This document shows positions 8,706-16,844 of a stretch of DNA of 64,000 bases, one piece after another. The notes under the pieces are model-generated. The model was given only the letters and a program-made list of their open reading frames with translations. It searched no databases and had not been told where the DNA came from. The translations under genes were made by a program, and so were the position numbers. The stretch is from Actinomadura mexicana. GTDB taxonomy: Bacteria; Actinomycetota; Actinomycetes; Streptosporangiales; Streptosporangiaceae. The DNA lies in NCBI RefSeq assembly GCF_900188105.1, contig NZ_FZNP01000015.1, forward strand, positions 1 to 64,000, given 5' to 3'. Positions within the stretch are counted from its first letter, which is position 1. Every line of letters begins with the position of its first letter.

Positions 8706-10009
8706 CTGACCGTCACCACCGATCCGTCGGACAGCAGCGGCCCGAACATCAGCGCCGCGACGTCGGACAGCTGGTCGGCGCGGGTCCGCGTCACCGGGCC
8801 GAGCACGTTCTTGATCTTTTCCTTCTCGCTCATCGAGCCCGGGTCCACGAAGACGTTCGACAGCGCCCGGCCACGGCCGCCGCCGCCGCCGTTCGGGTCA
8901 TCGGGGTTCTTCCACCACAGGTCGTCCTGCGTGCCGTCCAGCGCGAGGTAGGTCGGGGACGGGACCTTCGGGTTCGGCAGCCCGTAGCAGCGCGGGTTGC
9001 GCTGGTCCTTGGCCTCCGGCTTGTCCAGCGGGTACTTGTAGCCCGGCACCGGCTTGACGATCTCGACCGTCAGGTTGAAGGTCTTGGACCCGTTGCCGCC
9101 CGCCACCCGCTGGGACTCCGGCTTCAGCTTCATCATCCCGGCGAACACGCACGGCAGCGACGGCGAGTAGCGGGCGACCAGGTCCAGCCCGTCCCGGTTC
9201 GCGATGTTGAAGCCGATGATCTTCGGGGCGTTCTGCCGCATGAACACGTCGCCGTCCTGGGCCAGCGCGGTCGTCGCCGGGATCAGCTGCTCGATCGTCG
9301 CCTTCTTGTCAGTGATCGTCCGGCTGGTGACGTTGAGGTTGCGGAGCGTCTGCAGCAGGTCGGGCGCCGCGGCGCTGTAGATGTCGGAGACGTCGGCCAG
9401 GGCGTTCAGGTCGTGCACCAGCGTGCCGAGCTGCGGGTTGATCTTCCGCAGCAGCTCGTCGGCCTCCTCCAGGTTCCGGCCGATCTGGTCGCCGCGACCC
9501 TGCAGCGCCGTCGCCAGGGCGTTCAGCGTCGTGTTCAGCTCCGCCGGCTTCACCGCCTGCAGCAGCGGGAGCAGGTCGTTCAGCACCTTGTCGATCTCGA
9601 CGGCGGCCTGGGACCGGTCCTGCTGGATCACCTGGCCCGAGCGCAGCCCGAGCGGGCCCGCCTGCGCCGGGATCTCCAGGTCCACGTACTTCTCGCCGAA
9701 CAGCGTCTTCGGCAGCAGCCGCGCCTGGACGTTCCGCGGGATCAGCTTCGCCTTGCCCGGGTCCAGCGCCAGGTGGAGCGTCGCTCCCCGCACGTCGGCG
9801 TCGGCGCCGCGCACCTCTCCGACGATCAGTCCGCGGACCTTCACGTCCGAGTGCGGCAGCAGTTGCAGGCCCGCCCGCTCACTCCGCACCTTCACGTCGA
9901 GCGTCGGTGTGAACGCCTTGTTGTACAGGGCGACGGTCAGCGCCAGCAGCAGAATGATCACGACGATCATCGACGTGCCGAGGACCCGGTAGCGCACACG
10001 CTCACTCAT
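8702..10009 (-). CDS. mceA: MceA family lipid-transport protein
   Basis: 435 aa, first Mce-domain gene after the permeases. The ATG at 10007-10009 is preceded by GGAGG and gives a short cytoplasmic start, one transmembrane helix (SMIVVIILLLALTVAL) and the Mce domain (LDVKVRSERAGLQLLPHSDV). The long helical region follows, with a Gly-rich loop near residue 385. The frame stays open upstream through yrbE, but those codons are out of frame with the real permease genes. Between yrbEB and mceA lies a 59-bp spacer with a perfect hairpin, the only non-overlapping break in the first half of the operon. Confidence 0.92.
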   Translation of the reverse strand: MSERVRYRVLGTSMIVVIILLLALTVALYNKAFTPTLDVKVRSERAGLQLLPHSDVKVRGLIVGEVRGADADVRGATLHLALDPGKAKLIPRNVQARLLPKTLFGEKYVDLEIPAQAGPLGLRSGQVIQQDRSQAAVEIDKVLNDLLPLLQAVKPAELNTTLNALATALQGRGDQIGRNLEEADELLRKINPQLGTLVHDLNALADVSDIYSAAAPDLLQTLRNLNVTSRTITDKKATIEQLIPATTALAQDGDVFMRQNAPKIIGFNIANRDGLDLVARYSPSLPCVFAGMMKLKPESQRVAGGNGSKTFNLTVEIVKPVPGYKYPLDKPEAKDQRNPRCYGLPNPKVPSPTYLALDGTQDDLWWKNPDDPNGGGGGRGRALSNVFVDPGSMSEKEKIKNVLGPVTRTRADQLSDVAALMFGPLLSDGSVVTVR

Positions 10010-10020
10010 GGCAGCCCTCC

Positions 10021-10042
10021 TGTGGGGGGACGACCCCCCACA
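10021..10042 (-). promoter_or_regulatory. Perfect inverted repeat between yrbEB and mceA
   Basis: TGTGGGGGG (10021-10029) and CCCCCCACA (10034-10042) form a 9-bp stem with a 4-nt loop. It lies 11 nt upstream of the mceA start codon and overlaps the zone next to its ribosome-binding site. It could act as an RNA processing or stability element, or damp mceA translation relative to the permeases. No U-run follows, so a strong terminator is unlikely. Confidence 0.6.
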
Positions 10043-10068
10043 CCCCCGGTTCGCTCCGCTCATGGCCG

Positions 10069-10917
10069 TCACCCCGCGATCCGGACACTCGTGGTGGTGC
10101 CCCAGATCGCCATGCCGAGCATCAGGTCGACCACGTTGATCACCACGATGCTGGTGCGCACCGCGCGGCCCACCGCCACGCCGACGCCCGCCGGGCCGCC
10201 GGAGGCGTGGTAGCCGTAGTAGCAGTGGATCAGCATCACCAGCACCGCGAAGACGATCACTTTTCCGAACGACCACAAGATGTCGTACGGCGGTAGGAAC
10301 AGATGGAAATAGTGGTCGTAGGTGCCGGTCGACTGGCCGTAGAACATCGTCACGATGACCCGGGTCGCGCCGTAGGAGGCGAGCAGGCCCACGATGTACA
10401 GCGGGATGACCGCGATCATCCCGGCGAGCATCCGGGTGGTGACGAGGAACGGCATCGACGGGACGGCCATGACCTCCAGCGCGTCGATCTCGTCGGAGAT
10501 CCGCATCGCGCCGAGCTGGGCGGTGAACCCGCAGCCGACCGTCGCCGAAAGCGCGAGCGCCGACACCAGCGGCGCGATCTCGCGGGTGTTGAAGTAGGAC
10601 GCGACGAACCCGGTGAACGCGGCCGTGCCGATCTGGTTCAGCGACTCGTAGCCCTGCAGGCCGACCTGGCTGCCGGTGAAGAACGTCATGAACCCGACGA
10701 TCACCACCGAGCCGCCGATCACCGCGAGGCCGCCCGTGCCGAGGCTGACCTCGGCCAGCAGCCGCAGGACCTCCGTCCGGTACCGGCGCAGCACCCGGAA
10801 CACCCACGCGAACGCGCGGGCGTAGAACGACATCTGGTGGCCGAAGTCGTCCAGGCGGTCGAGCGGCGCGCTCACCACCCGCCGGGCGGCCTTGCCCGTC
10901 TTGCCAGGGGCAGCCAT
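10069..10917 (-). CDS. yrbEB: YrbE/MlaE family ABC permease, second copy
   Basis: 282 aa polytopic membrane protein of the MlaE/YrbE family, the permease that hands lipid between the Mce tube and the membrane. It shows the family signature DEIDALEVMAVPSMPFLVTTR, which contacts the ATPase, and about five hydrophobic segments. The start is ATG immediately after the stop of the first permease. It pairs with the upstream permease as the YrbEA/YrbEB heterodimer. Confidence 0.94.
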   Translation of the reverse strand: MAAPGKTGKAARRVVSAPLDRLDDFGHQMSFYARAFAWVFRVLRRYRTEVLRLLAEVSLGTGGLAVIGGSVVIVGFMTFFTGSQVGLQGYESLNQIGTAAFTGFVASYFNTREIAPLVSALALSATVGCGFTAQLGAMRISDEIDALEVMAVPSMPFLVTTRMLAGMIAVIPLYIVGLLASYGATRVIVTMFYGQSTGTYDHYFHLFLPPYDILWSFGKVIVFAVLVMLIHCYYGYHASGGPAGVGVAVGRAVRTSIVVINVVDLMLGMAIWGTTTSVRIAG

Positions 10918-11769
10918 CTACATCCCCTTCGACGGGACGAACTGGAAGTACAGCGTGGAGATCAGGAAGTTCTCCAGGAAGAGCAGCATGAACGTGATGA
11001 CGACGGTCTGGTTGACCGCGTCGCCCACGCCCTTCGGCCCGCCCTTGGCGTTCAGGCCCTTGTACGCCGCGACCAGGCCCGCGGTGATGCCGAAGACGAA
11101 CGCCTTGAACTCGGCCTGCAGCAGGTCGGGCAGCTGCGCGATGGCGTTGAAGGAGGCCAGGTAGGCGCCGGGGGTGCCGCCCTGCAGCATCACGTTGAAG
11201 AAGTAGCCGCCCAGCAGGCCGACCACCGAGACCAGCCCGTTGAGGAACAGCGCGACGAACGCGCAGGCGAGCATCCGCGGCACCACCAGGCGGTGCAGGG
11301 GGTTGATCCCCAGCACCTCCATGGCGTCGATCTCCTCGCGGATCTTCCGGGAGCCGATGTCGGCGCACATCGCCGACCCGGCGGCGCCCGCGACCAGCAG
11401 CGAGGTGACCAGCGGGCTGGCCTCCCGGACGATCGCGACCACCGCGGTCGCGCCGGTGTAGGACTGCGCGCCGAGCTGCCGGATCAGCCCGCCGACCTGG
11501 AGGGACAGCACGCCGCCGAAGGGGATGGCGACCAGCATCGTGGGGACGACGGTGACGCTGACGATGAACCAGGCCTGCTGGATGAACTCGCGCCACTGGA
11601 ACGGCCACTGGAACATCGCGCGGCCGGTGTCCAGGCACAGGGCGAAGAACCGTCCCGGTTCCTTGATCGCGACGTTGGCCGCGCCGTCACCGATCTTGCG
11701 GAACGTCGCCGAAGAGCCCCTGCCCTTCCTTGCCCCTCGCTGGTCCGCGCCGATACCAGGAGTGGACAT
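10918..11769 (-). CDS. yrbEA: YrbE/MlaE family ABC permease, first copy
   Basis: 283 aa MlaE-type permease with the signature EEIDAMEVLGINPLHRLVVPR and multiple transmembrane segments (e.g. FIVSVTVVPTMLVAIPFGGV). The ATG at 11767-11769 shares its A with the TGA of the ATPase gene (TGATG), so I use that start rather than the longer open frame. With YrbEB it forms the inner-membrane core of the Mce importer. Confidence 0.94.
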   Translation of the reverse strand: MSTPGIGADQRGARKGRGSSATFRKIGDGAANVAIKEPGRFFALCLDTGRAMFQWPFQWREFIQQAWFIVSVTVVPTMLVAIPFGGVLSLQVGGLIRQLGAQSYTGATAVVAIVREASPLVTSLLVAGAAGSAMCADIGSRKIREEIDAMEVLGINPLHRLVVPRMLACAFVALFLNGLVSVVGLLGGYFFNVMLQGGTPGAYLASFNAIAQLPDLLQAEFKAFVFGITAGLVAAYKGLNAKGGPKGVGDAVNQTVVITFMLLFLENFLISTLYFQFVPSKGM

Positions 11770-12893
11770 CAGTAGCCTGCACCCGCTCCCGGCCGGCCGG
11801 GCGGCGGGTTGCCGGGGAACCCGCCGGGGGGGCCGCCGGGCGGCGGACCGGAGGGCGGCATGCCGCCGGGCGCCCCGTGGGCGCCGCCGGAGGGGGCGCC
11901 CACGGGCGTCATGGACGCCACGTACCGCGGCCACTCCTCCACCCAGTTGCGGCCGAGGTCGTCGATGAACGAGCCGGGCGGCGGCGTGACGCCGTGCGCC
12001 GCGCACCACGCGCCGGGCGCGTGCATGCCGGAGCGGATCAGCCCGTTGCTCGGCATCTGCTGCGGCGGGATCGGCGGCAGCTTGCCGGGGTCGTGGCCCA
12101 TCTTCGCCTCGGCCTCCAGCTCGGACTCGTCCTTCTCCTCGGACATGCCGATCGGGCCGATCTTGCTGGCGTTGAGGAACTGCCGGACGACCGGCTCCTC
12201 GCTGGACAGCAGCATCTCCCGCGGGCCGAACATCGCCAGGTGCCGCTGGTACAGCAGGCCGATGTTGTCGGGGAGGGTGCGGGCGGTGTTGATGTCGTGG
12301 GTGACGATCAGGAACGTCGCGCCGATCTGCGCGTTGAGGTCGATGAACACCTGGTTGAGGAACGCGGTGCGGACGGGGTCGAGGCCGGAGTCCGGCTCGT
12401 CCACCAGCAGGATCTCGGGGTCCAGGACGAGCGCGCGGGCCAGGCCGGCGCGCTTCTTCATGCCGCCGGAGATCTCGCCGGGAAGCTTGTGCTCGGCACC
12501 GAGGAGACCGACCAGGTCCATCTTCTCCATGACGATGCGCTTGATCTCGGACTCGGACTTCTTGGTGTGCTCGCGGAGCGGGAACGCGATGTTGTCGAAC
12601 AGGTTCATGGAGCCGAACAGGGCGCCGTCCTGGAACAGGACGCCGAACAGCTTCCGGGTGTCGTACAGCTGCGACTCGGGCAGGTACGGAAGGTCCCTGT
12701 CGCCGATCCAGATGTGCCCGCGGTCGGGCTTGAGCAGCCCCACGAGGGACTTCAGGAAGACCGACTTTCCGGTGCCGGACGGACCCAGGAGAACGGAGAT
12801 CTCACCTGCGGGAATGGTCAGCGACACGTCCTGCCAGATCACCTGGCGGCCGAAGGACTTCGTCAGGCCCTCGACTCTGATCTCGACGCCCAC
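11769..12893 (-). CDS. mkl: Mce-type lipid ABC transporter ATPase (Mkl/MceG-like)
   Basis: 374 aa ABC ATPase that would energise the YrbE-Mce importer. Walker A GPSGTGKS (37-44), signature SGGMKKR (142-148), Walker B LLVDEP (162-167) and H-loop VTHD (197-200) are intact. As in mycobacterial Mkl/MceG there is a C-terminal extension after ~residue 240; here it ends in ~55 residues of Pro/Gly-rich repeats. The GTG start has GAAAGGTG upstream. It is the first gene of the mce operon. In M. tuberculosis the mkl gene occupies the same rplJL-rpoB interval but stands apart from the mce operons. Confidence 0.95.
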   Translation of the reverse strand: MGVEIRVEGLTKSFGRQVIWQDVSLTIPAGEISVLLGPSGTGKSVFLKSLVGLLKPDRGHIWIGDRDLPYLPESQLYDTRKLFGVLFQDGALFGSMNLFDNIAFPLREHTKKSESEIKRIVMEKMDLVGLLGAEHKLPGEISGGMKKRAGLARALVLDPEILLVDEPDSGLDPVRTAFLNQVFIDLNAQIGATFLIVTHDINTARTLPDNIGLLYQRHLAMFGPREMLLSSEEPVVRQFLNASKIGPIGMSEEKDESELEAEAKMGHDPGKLPPIPPQQMPSNGLIRSGMHAPGAWCAAHGVTPPPGSFIDDLGRNWVEEWPRYVASMTPVGAPSGGAHGAPGGMPPSGPPPGGPPGGFPGNPPPGRPGAGAGY

Positions 12894-12955
12894 TCGTCAC
12901 CTTTCGTCCAGGCCGGGGGAATCCCGAACCAATGAGCGAGTAGCACTCAGGCTCT

Positions 12956-12991
12956 TTCTGTCGTCACACCGCGTTCTGTCGTCACACCGCG
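12956..12991. repeat. 18-bp perfect tandem duplication upstream of mkl
   Basis: TTCTGTCGTCACACCGCG occurs twice head to tail (12956-12973, 12974-12991), 63 bp upstream of the mkl start. Its place in the leader of the mce operon suggests a duplicated regulator-binding site or RNA element; it may also be a replication slippage product. Confidence 0.75.
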
Positions 12992-13004
12992 TGTCCGCCG
13001 CATT

Positions 13005-13043
13005 GCTACCGTCCGGTAGCCGTGACGGGTGCCACTACCGTAG
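13005..13043. promoter_or_regulatory. Palindromic operator candidates for the mce operon
   Basis: Two related palindromes lie here: GCTACCGTCCGGTAGC (13005-13020, 7-bp arms, 2-bp centre) and CTACCGTAG (13035-13043). The shared CTACCG/CGGTAG half-sites look like binding sites for a dimeric repressor, possibly TetR- or GntR-type as known for mycobacterial mce operons. No regulator gene is adjacent. Confidence 0.5.
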
Positions 13044-13116
13044 CGGCCCCCCGTCCAAATGGAAGGGGTTGCCACCCAGATCAGCGGCTAAATGCGACGT
13101 CGTAAGACAATCGTTA

Positions 13117-13145
13117 CTTAGACGCCTATGAGACTAGTGGTCCAA
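13117..13145 (-). promoter_or_regulatory. mce operon promoter candidate
   Basis: On the minus strand TTGGAC (13140-13145) and TCTAAG (13117-13122) are 17 bp apart. This would give a ~220-nt leader containing both palindromes and the 18-bp tandem repeat. The -10 is a weak match, so this is tentative. The flanking stretch 13139-13457 shows no gene. Confidence 0.3.
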
Positions 13146-13457
13146 GAACCGCGGCCTCAAGACCGGGGGTGCCGGGGACGCCGCGACCGTCCGGCCCGCC
13201 GCACCGCGGAGACGTGAGCGGCCGGGTGTGGCCACAGCGTCAGACGGGACGCTACGCCGCAGGCGGGAAGCCGCACAACCCGCCGGGGCACACGCTTTTC
13301 CGCAGGTGTTTGTCACCTCAGCACAGAAAACGGACCTTCCCGGTGGCGCCGGTCCACGCTTCGCGACAAGTCCGTCCGTCGGTCGCCTGGCAGGCGCCGG
13401 CCCGCCGCCTGGCCGCCGGACGCGGGCACCGGCATGAACGGACAGCGGCACAACAGA

Positions 13458-13491
13458 AGGAGGCGGCCACCCCTCGGGGTGACCGCCTCCT
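13458..13491 (-). terminator. rplJ-rplL terminator
   Basis: Two 16-nt arms (13458-13473 and 13476-13491) pair with one mismatch (AGGCGG.CACCCC / GGGGTG.CCGCCT). A T-rich tail (TTCTGTTGT) follows on the minus strand. It lies 43 bp after rplL and separates the ribosomal operon from the mce operon. Confidence 0.85.
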
Positions 13492-13534
13492 GGAGAGCGA
13501 TGGAGCCGCGCGGCTCCGGAGCTCTGGAGCGTCC

Positions 13535-13924
13535 TTACTTGACGGTGACCGAGGCGCCGGCCTTCTCCAGGGCCTCCTTGGCCTTGTCGGCCGTCTCCTT
13601 GTTGACCTTCTCCAGCAGTGGCTTCGGCGCGCCGTCGACCAGGTCCTTGGCCTCCTTGAGGCCGAGGCTCGTCAGGGTGCGCACCTCCTTGATGACCTGG
13701 ATCTTCTTGTCGCCGGCACCCTCGAGGATGACGTCGAACTCGTCCTGGACCGCGGCCTCTTCGGCACCGGCCGCCGGGGCGCCGGGGGCCGCGGCCACGG
13801 CCGCGACGGGGGCGGCGGCCTTGACGTCGAAGACCTCTTCGAACTGCTTCACGAACTCGGAGAGCTCGAGAAGGGTCATCTCCTTGAAGGCGTCGAGCAG
13901 GTCGTCGGTGCTGAGCTTCGCCAT
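13535..13924 (-). CDS. rplL: 50S ribosomal protein L7/L12
   Basis: 129 aa, full length. It shows the N-terminal dimerisation segment (LSTDDLLDAFKEMTLLELSE), the flexible Ala/Gly/Pro hinge (residues ~38-58), and the C-terminal factor-binding domain with KEAKDLVDGAPKPL and ending EKAGASVTVK. It forms the ribosomal stalk with L10. It lies 54 bp after rplJ in one operon and ends before a strong terminator. Confidence 0.98.
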   Translation of the reverse strand: MAKLSTDDLLDAFKEMTLLELSEFVKQFEEVFDVKAAAPVAAVAAAPGAPAAGAEEAAVQDEFDVILEGAGDKKIQVIKEVRTLTSLGLKEAKDLVDGAPKPLLEKVNKETADKAKEALEKAGASVTVK

Positions 13925-13978
13925 GATGATTCCTCCGCTATGGCTTGTGATCTGGGGTGGTACGGAACCGCGGGTTGC

Positions 13979-14545
13979 CTACTCGGCGGACGCCTCGGCG
14001 GCGGCGGGTGCCTCGGCGGTCTCGCCCTCGGCCTCGCGCTTGGCGCGCAGCGCCTCGGCGAGCTGGGCGGCCTGCGTCGGCAGCGCGTTGAACAGCGCGG
14101 CGGCGTTCGCCATCGAGCCCTTCATCGCACCGGCCAGCTTCGCGAGGAGCACCTCGCGCGACTCGAGGTCCGCCAGCTTGGTGATCTCGGCCGCGTCCAT
14201 CGACTGACCGTCGATGAAGCCGCCCTTGATCACCAGCATCGGGTTCGCCTTGGCGAAGTCGCGCAGGCCCTTGGCGGCCTCGACCACGTCGCCGCGGACG
14301 AACGCGATGGCCGAGGGGCCTTCGAGCAGGTCACGGAACTGCTCGTCGATGCCGGCCTCGTTCGCGGCGCGCTTGGTCAGCGTGTTCTTCACCACGCGGA
14401 ACCGCGCGGTCTCGCCGAGGTTGTCGCGCAGCTCCTTGACCTGCGCGACGGAAAGCCCGCGGTACTCGGTCAGCACGGCGCCGTTGGAGCTCTCGAACTC
14501 GCTCTTGAGCTCGGCGATCGCCGCGTCCTTGTGGGCCTTGGCCAT
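13979..14545 (-). CDS. rplJ: 50S ribosomal protein L10
   Basis: 188 aa. It starts MAKAHKDAA at the ATG 14543-14545, with GGAAGGAGG upstream; the frame is open further back, but that part lies in the leader. SSNGAVLTEYRGLSVAQVKELR is the conserved N-terminal rRNA-binding region, and the C-terminal helix that anchors L7/L12 is Ala/Glu-rich. Expression is probably autoregulated through the leader, since L10-L12 binds its own mRNA in other bacteria. Confidence 0.97.
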   Translation of the reverse strand: MAKAHKDAAIAELKSEFESSNGAVLTEYRGLSVAQVKELRDNLGETARFRVVKNTLTKRAANEAGIDEQFRDLLEGPSAIAFVRGDVVEAAKGLRDFAKANPMLVIKGGFIDGQSMDAAEITKLADLESREVLLAKLAGAMKGSMANAAALFNALPTQAAQLAEALRAKREAEGETAEAPAAAEASAE

Positions 14546-14599
14546 AGCCCTCCTTCCGATTACCTGGGTGGTCCGATCCACGCCGCAGTCCGCGGACGA

Positions 14600-14765
14600 A
14601 CTGGGGCGCCGATCCACCAAAAAACGCCCCGGCGCAGGCGCACGGGGCGTTCAGGCACGACACGGAGGCCATGCGGGAAGCTCTCGTCTCACCTACGCAG
14701 GCCGCCCGAACTGAGTCGGGTCCTTCGGTCACCTCGCGGGAGGTGACGACCGGCGGTCTTCGGCA
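14600..14765 (-). promoter_or_regulatory. L10 leader with attenuator hairpin
   Basis: The rplJ 5' UTR (about 220 nt) contains a GGCCTGCGTAGGTGA segment resembling the L10-binding kink-turn region. About 30 nt further on is a classical intrinsic-terminator shape: AACGCCCCG (14642-14650 complement) pairs with CGGGGCGTT, followed by a T-run (minus strand, 14621-14650). That terminator lies inside the leader, ~75 nt before the start codon. This points to control by attenuation or autogenous L10 feedback. The L10 leader is a known ribosomal-leader family; the assignment here is by position and shape. Confidence 0.7.
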
Positions 14766-14771
14766 GGTGAC

Positions 14772-14800
14772 AGCATACGTGCCCTGACCGATGGGGCCAA
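14772..14800 (-). promoter_or_regulatory. rplJ-rplL promoter
   Basis: Minus strand: -35 TTGGCC (14795-14800), 17 bp, -10 TATGCT (14772-14777). The spacing is ideal and the -10 strong. The transcript would start near 14765, at the head of the L10 leader. Confidence 0.7.
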
Positions 14801-14868
14801 ATCGGCGGACGGAGCGAGGGACCGCGCCCCGGGCGGGGTGCGGTCCCTCGGTCGCGCGCGGGCTCGGG

Positions 14869-15741
14869 TCAGGCGCCGGGCGTGCCGCCGCCGCCGAGCC
14901 GGCCCATGATCTCGGCGAAGTCGGTGACCTCGCTCGCCGGCGGCTCGGTGACCTGCACCGGCTTGCCGAAGTCGCGGTACTTCATCGTCATGGTCATGTC
15001 GCCTTCGGTCGACTGCGTCGACTTCATCGTCATCTGGCGCGGCAACTGCTGCCCGTCGACCCACAGGTCGAAGTGCATGGCCTGCGTGCCCGTCGTGCCG
15101 AGGCTCTTGCGGTAGGCCTCCCGCGTCTCCGGGGAGAGCTTCGCGACCGCGTCCTCCATCTTGTACGTGCCGGTGTAGTGGGTCGTCTGGACGCCGTCGA
15201 TCGTCTCCTTGCCGACCTCGCGCGCGTCCTTGGACGCCGTCAGCATCTTGGTGTTCTGCACCGGGTCCATCTGCCGGGACTGCTGGAGCAGTTCGTCGAT
15301 GTTCATCCCGGTCTTGGCGCCCAGCTCGTCCAGCGAGATCTTGATCCACGGCTTGCCGCCGCCGAGCTGGGACAGCATCGGCATCTTCATGTACATGTTC
15401 CGGCCGACGAGCCGCTGCTCCATGCCGGACATCGGCTTGCCCGCCACCGTCATCTGCCCGAAGTTCATGCTGTAGGCCAGATCGGGCTTCGTGCGGTACT
15501 GCATCGTGCCGTTCATCGACACGTTGCCGTCGGACGAGCCGGTCATCCGCATCGCCATGTCGGCCTGGAACGAGTCGACCTGCCCGGTCTTCTCGGCGGC
15601 CTTGCCGAGGACCTGCGCCGCCGACAGCTTCAGCCCCTTGCCGGCATCGTCCACCGTCTTCCCGGCTTCCCCGAGGCAGCCGGTCAGCGAGAGGGCGAGG
15701 CCGGTGGCCAGCGCCGTGCCTGCCGCGAAACGACGGATCAT
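14869..15741 (-). CDS. Exported lipoprotein, LolA/LppX-LprG-like fold
   Basis: 290 aa. The signal peptide ends in the lipobox SLTGC (Cys22). The start ATG 15739-15741 has GGAGA upstream; a longer frame would begin in the leader. The mature part has the repeated beta-strand pattern and KPWIKISLDELGAKTG, DGVQTTHYTG and DLWVDGQQLPRQM motifs. These are common to actinobacterial lipoproteins with a LolA-like hydrophobic-ligand fold (LppX/LprAFG type). A paralogue lies directly upstream. Near the mce importer it could carry lipids in the envelope, but that is inference. Confidence 0.8.
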   Translation of the reverse strand: MIRRFAAGTALATGLALSLTGCLGEAGKTVDDAGKGLKLSAAQVLGKAAEKTGQVDSFQADMAMRMTGSSDGNVSMNGTMQYRTKPDLAYSMNFGQMTVAGKPMSGMEQRLVGRNMYMKMPMLSQLGGGKPWIKISLDELGAKTGMNIDELLQQSRQMDPVQNTKMLTASKDAREVGKETIDGVQTTHYTGTYKMEDAVAKLSPETREAYRKSLGTTGTQAMHFDLWVDGQQLPRQMTMKSTQSTEGDMTMTMKYRDFGKPVQVTEPPASEVTDFAEIMGRLGGGGTPGA

Positions 15742-15829
15742 CAGGGGGTCTCCTTGGTCTTCTTGGCACCCGGGCGGTGGGGCCGAACGGTACATCAGAC
15801 GCAAATGACCCCGCTGAGGTTCACCGTTA

Positions 15830-16681
15830 TCAGTTACCGCCCAGCAGACCCTGGAGGGACAGCTGCCCGACCTGGTCGGACGGAGGCGTGTTCACGTTGA
15901 ACGACTTGCCGTAGTCGCTGTAAAGGACGGTCACCGAGCCGTTCTCGCCCTGCGAGCCGGTGGCCTTGGAGACGAGCTTGCGCGGCAGGTTGGCGCCGTC
16001 CGTCCACAGGTCGAAGTTGATCTTGCCGTTGGCGCGGTCCTTCGGCAGCCACTTCTGGACCTTCGTGCGGGCCTGCGCGTCCAGCCGGTTCAGCGCCTCC
16101 TCGACGGTGACCGTCCCGGCGTAGTGCGTCGTCCTGACGCCGTCGACCGTCTCGGTGCCGACCCTGCGGGCGTCCTTGGAGCCGGTGAACATCTTCGTCT
16201 GCTCGGCCGGGTCCACCTTCTGCACCTGGTCGACCAGGCCCCGGACGTCGAAGCCCGTCCGCTGCGCCATCTGGTTCACGTCGATCTTCACCCACGGCTT
16301 GCCGCCGCTGACGAACTGCGCGAGCTGCGGGACCTTCGCGTACAGCACGTTGCCGGTGAAGACGGCCTGACCCTTGGCGCCCGGCACGCTCTGCCCGTTC
16401 TGACTGAAGTCGTCCAGCTTCGCGCTGAACTCCAGCGACGGGCGCAGCCGGAACTGCCCGTTGGCGTGGACCTTCCCGCCGCCGTCGCCGGTGCCCGTCA
16501 CCGTCAGGTCGGCCTTGAACGTGTCGGCCTTGCCGGTCTTCTCGGACGCCTTCAGCAGCGCCTGGTTCGCGCTGAGCTTCATGTTGCCGGTGTTCTCCGC
16601 CCCGTCCCCGTTACATCCGGAGAGGAGGAGCGCGGTACCCACTGCGGTACCGCCGACCGCCACCACGAGTCGTCGGTTCAT
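15830..16681 (-). CDS. Exported lipoprotein, paralogue of the downstream gene
   Basis: 283 aa, lipobox LLLSGC (Cys23). It shares KPWVKIDVNQMAQRTG, DGVRTTHYAGTVTVEEA and FDLWTDGANLPRKLVSK with the next gene, so the two are tandem duplicates of the LppX/LprG-like family. The gap to the next gene is ~90 bp. The role is unproven; the fold is used by relatives for lipid or lipoglycan transfer. Confidence 0.8.
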   Translation of the reverse strand: MNRRLVVAVGGTAVGTALLLSGCNGDGAENTGNMKLSANQALLKASEKTGKADTFKADLTVTGTGDGGGKVHANGQFRLRPSLEFSAKLDDFSQNGQSVPGAKGQAVFTGNVLYAKVPQLAQFVSGGKPWVKIDVNQMAQRTGFDVRGLVDQVQKVDPAEQTKMFTGSKDARRVGTETVDGVRTTHYAGTVTVEEALNRLDAQARTKVQKWLPKDRANGKINFDLWTDGANLPRKLVSKATGSQGENGSVTVLYSDYGKSFNVNTPPSDQVGQLSLQGLLGGN

Positions 16682-16844
16682 GAGGGTTGAGCCTCCCTTG
16701 TCGCCCTGCTGGTGTTCCCAGTCTCTTCGGGCGCTAACGGCGAGGCATCCCCCGGTGGTACGAATGGGCCCCCGCCCGGTACGACCAACGGCGTAGCCGT
16801 TCCCCTGACCCGACGTCAGGGTGGTCCGGCGTTCCGAACCCGCC

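Noticed and set aside
10010..11638. Frame extending MceA upstream to 978 codons
   Set aside because: It runs out of frame through both yrbE genes; the true MceA start at 10009 has a ribosome-binding site and signal anchor.
13134..13451. 105-codon minus-strand frame after rplL
   Set aside because: Arg/Pro/Ala-rich, no homologous pattern, lies beyond the rplL terminator.
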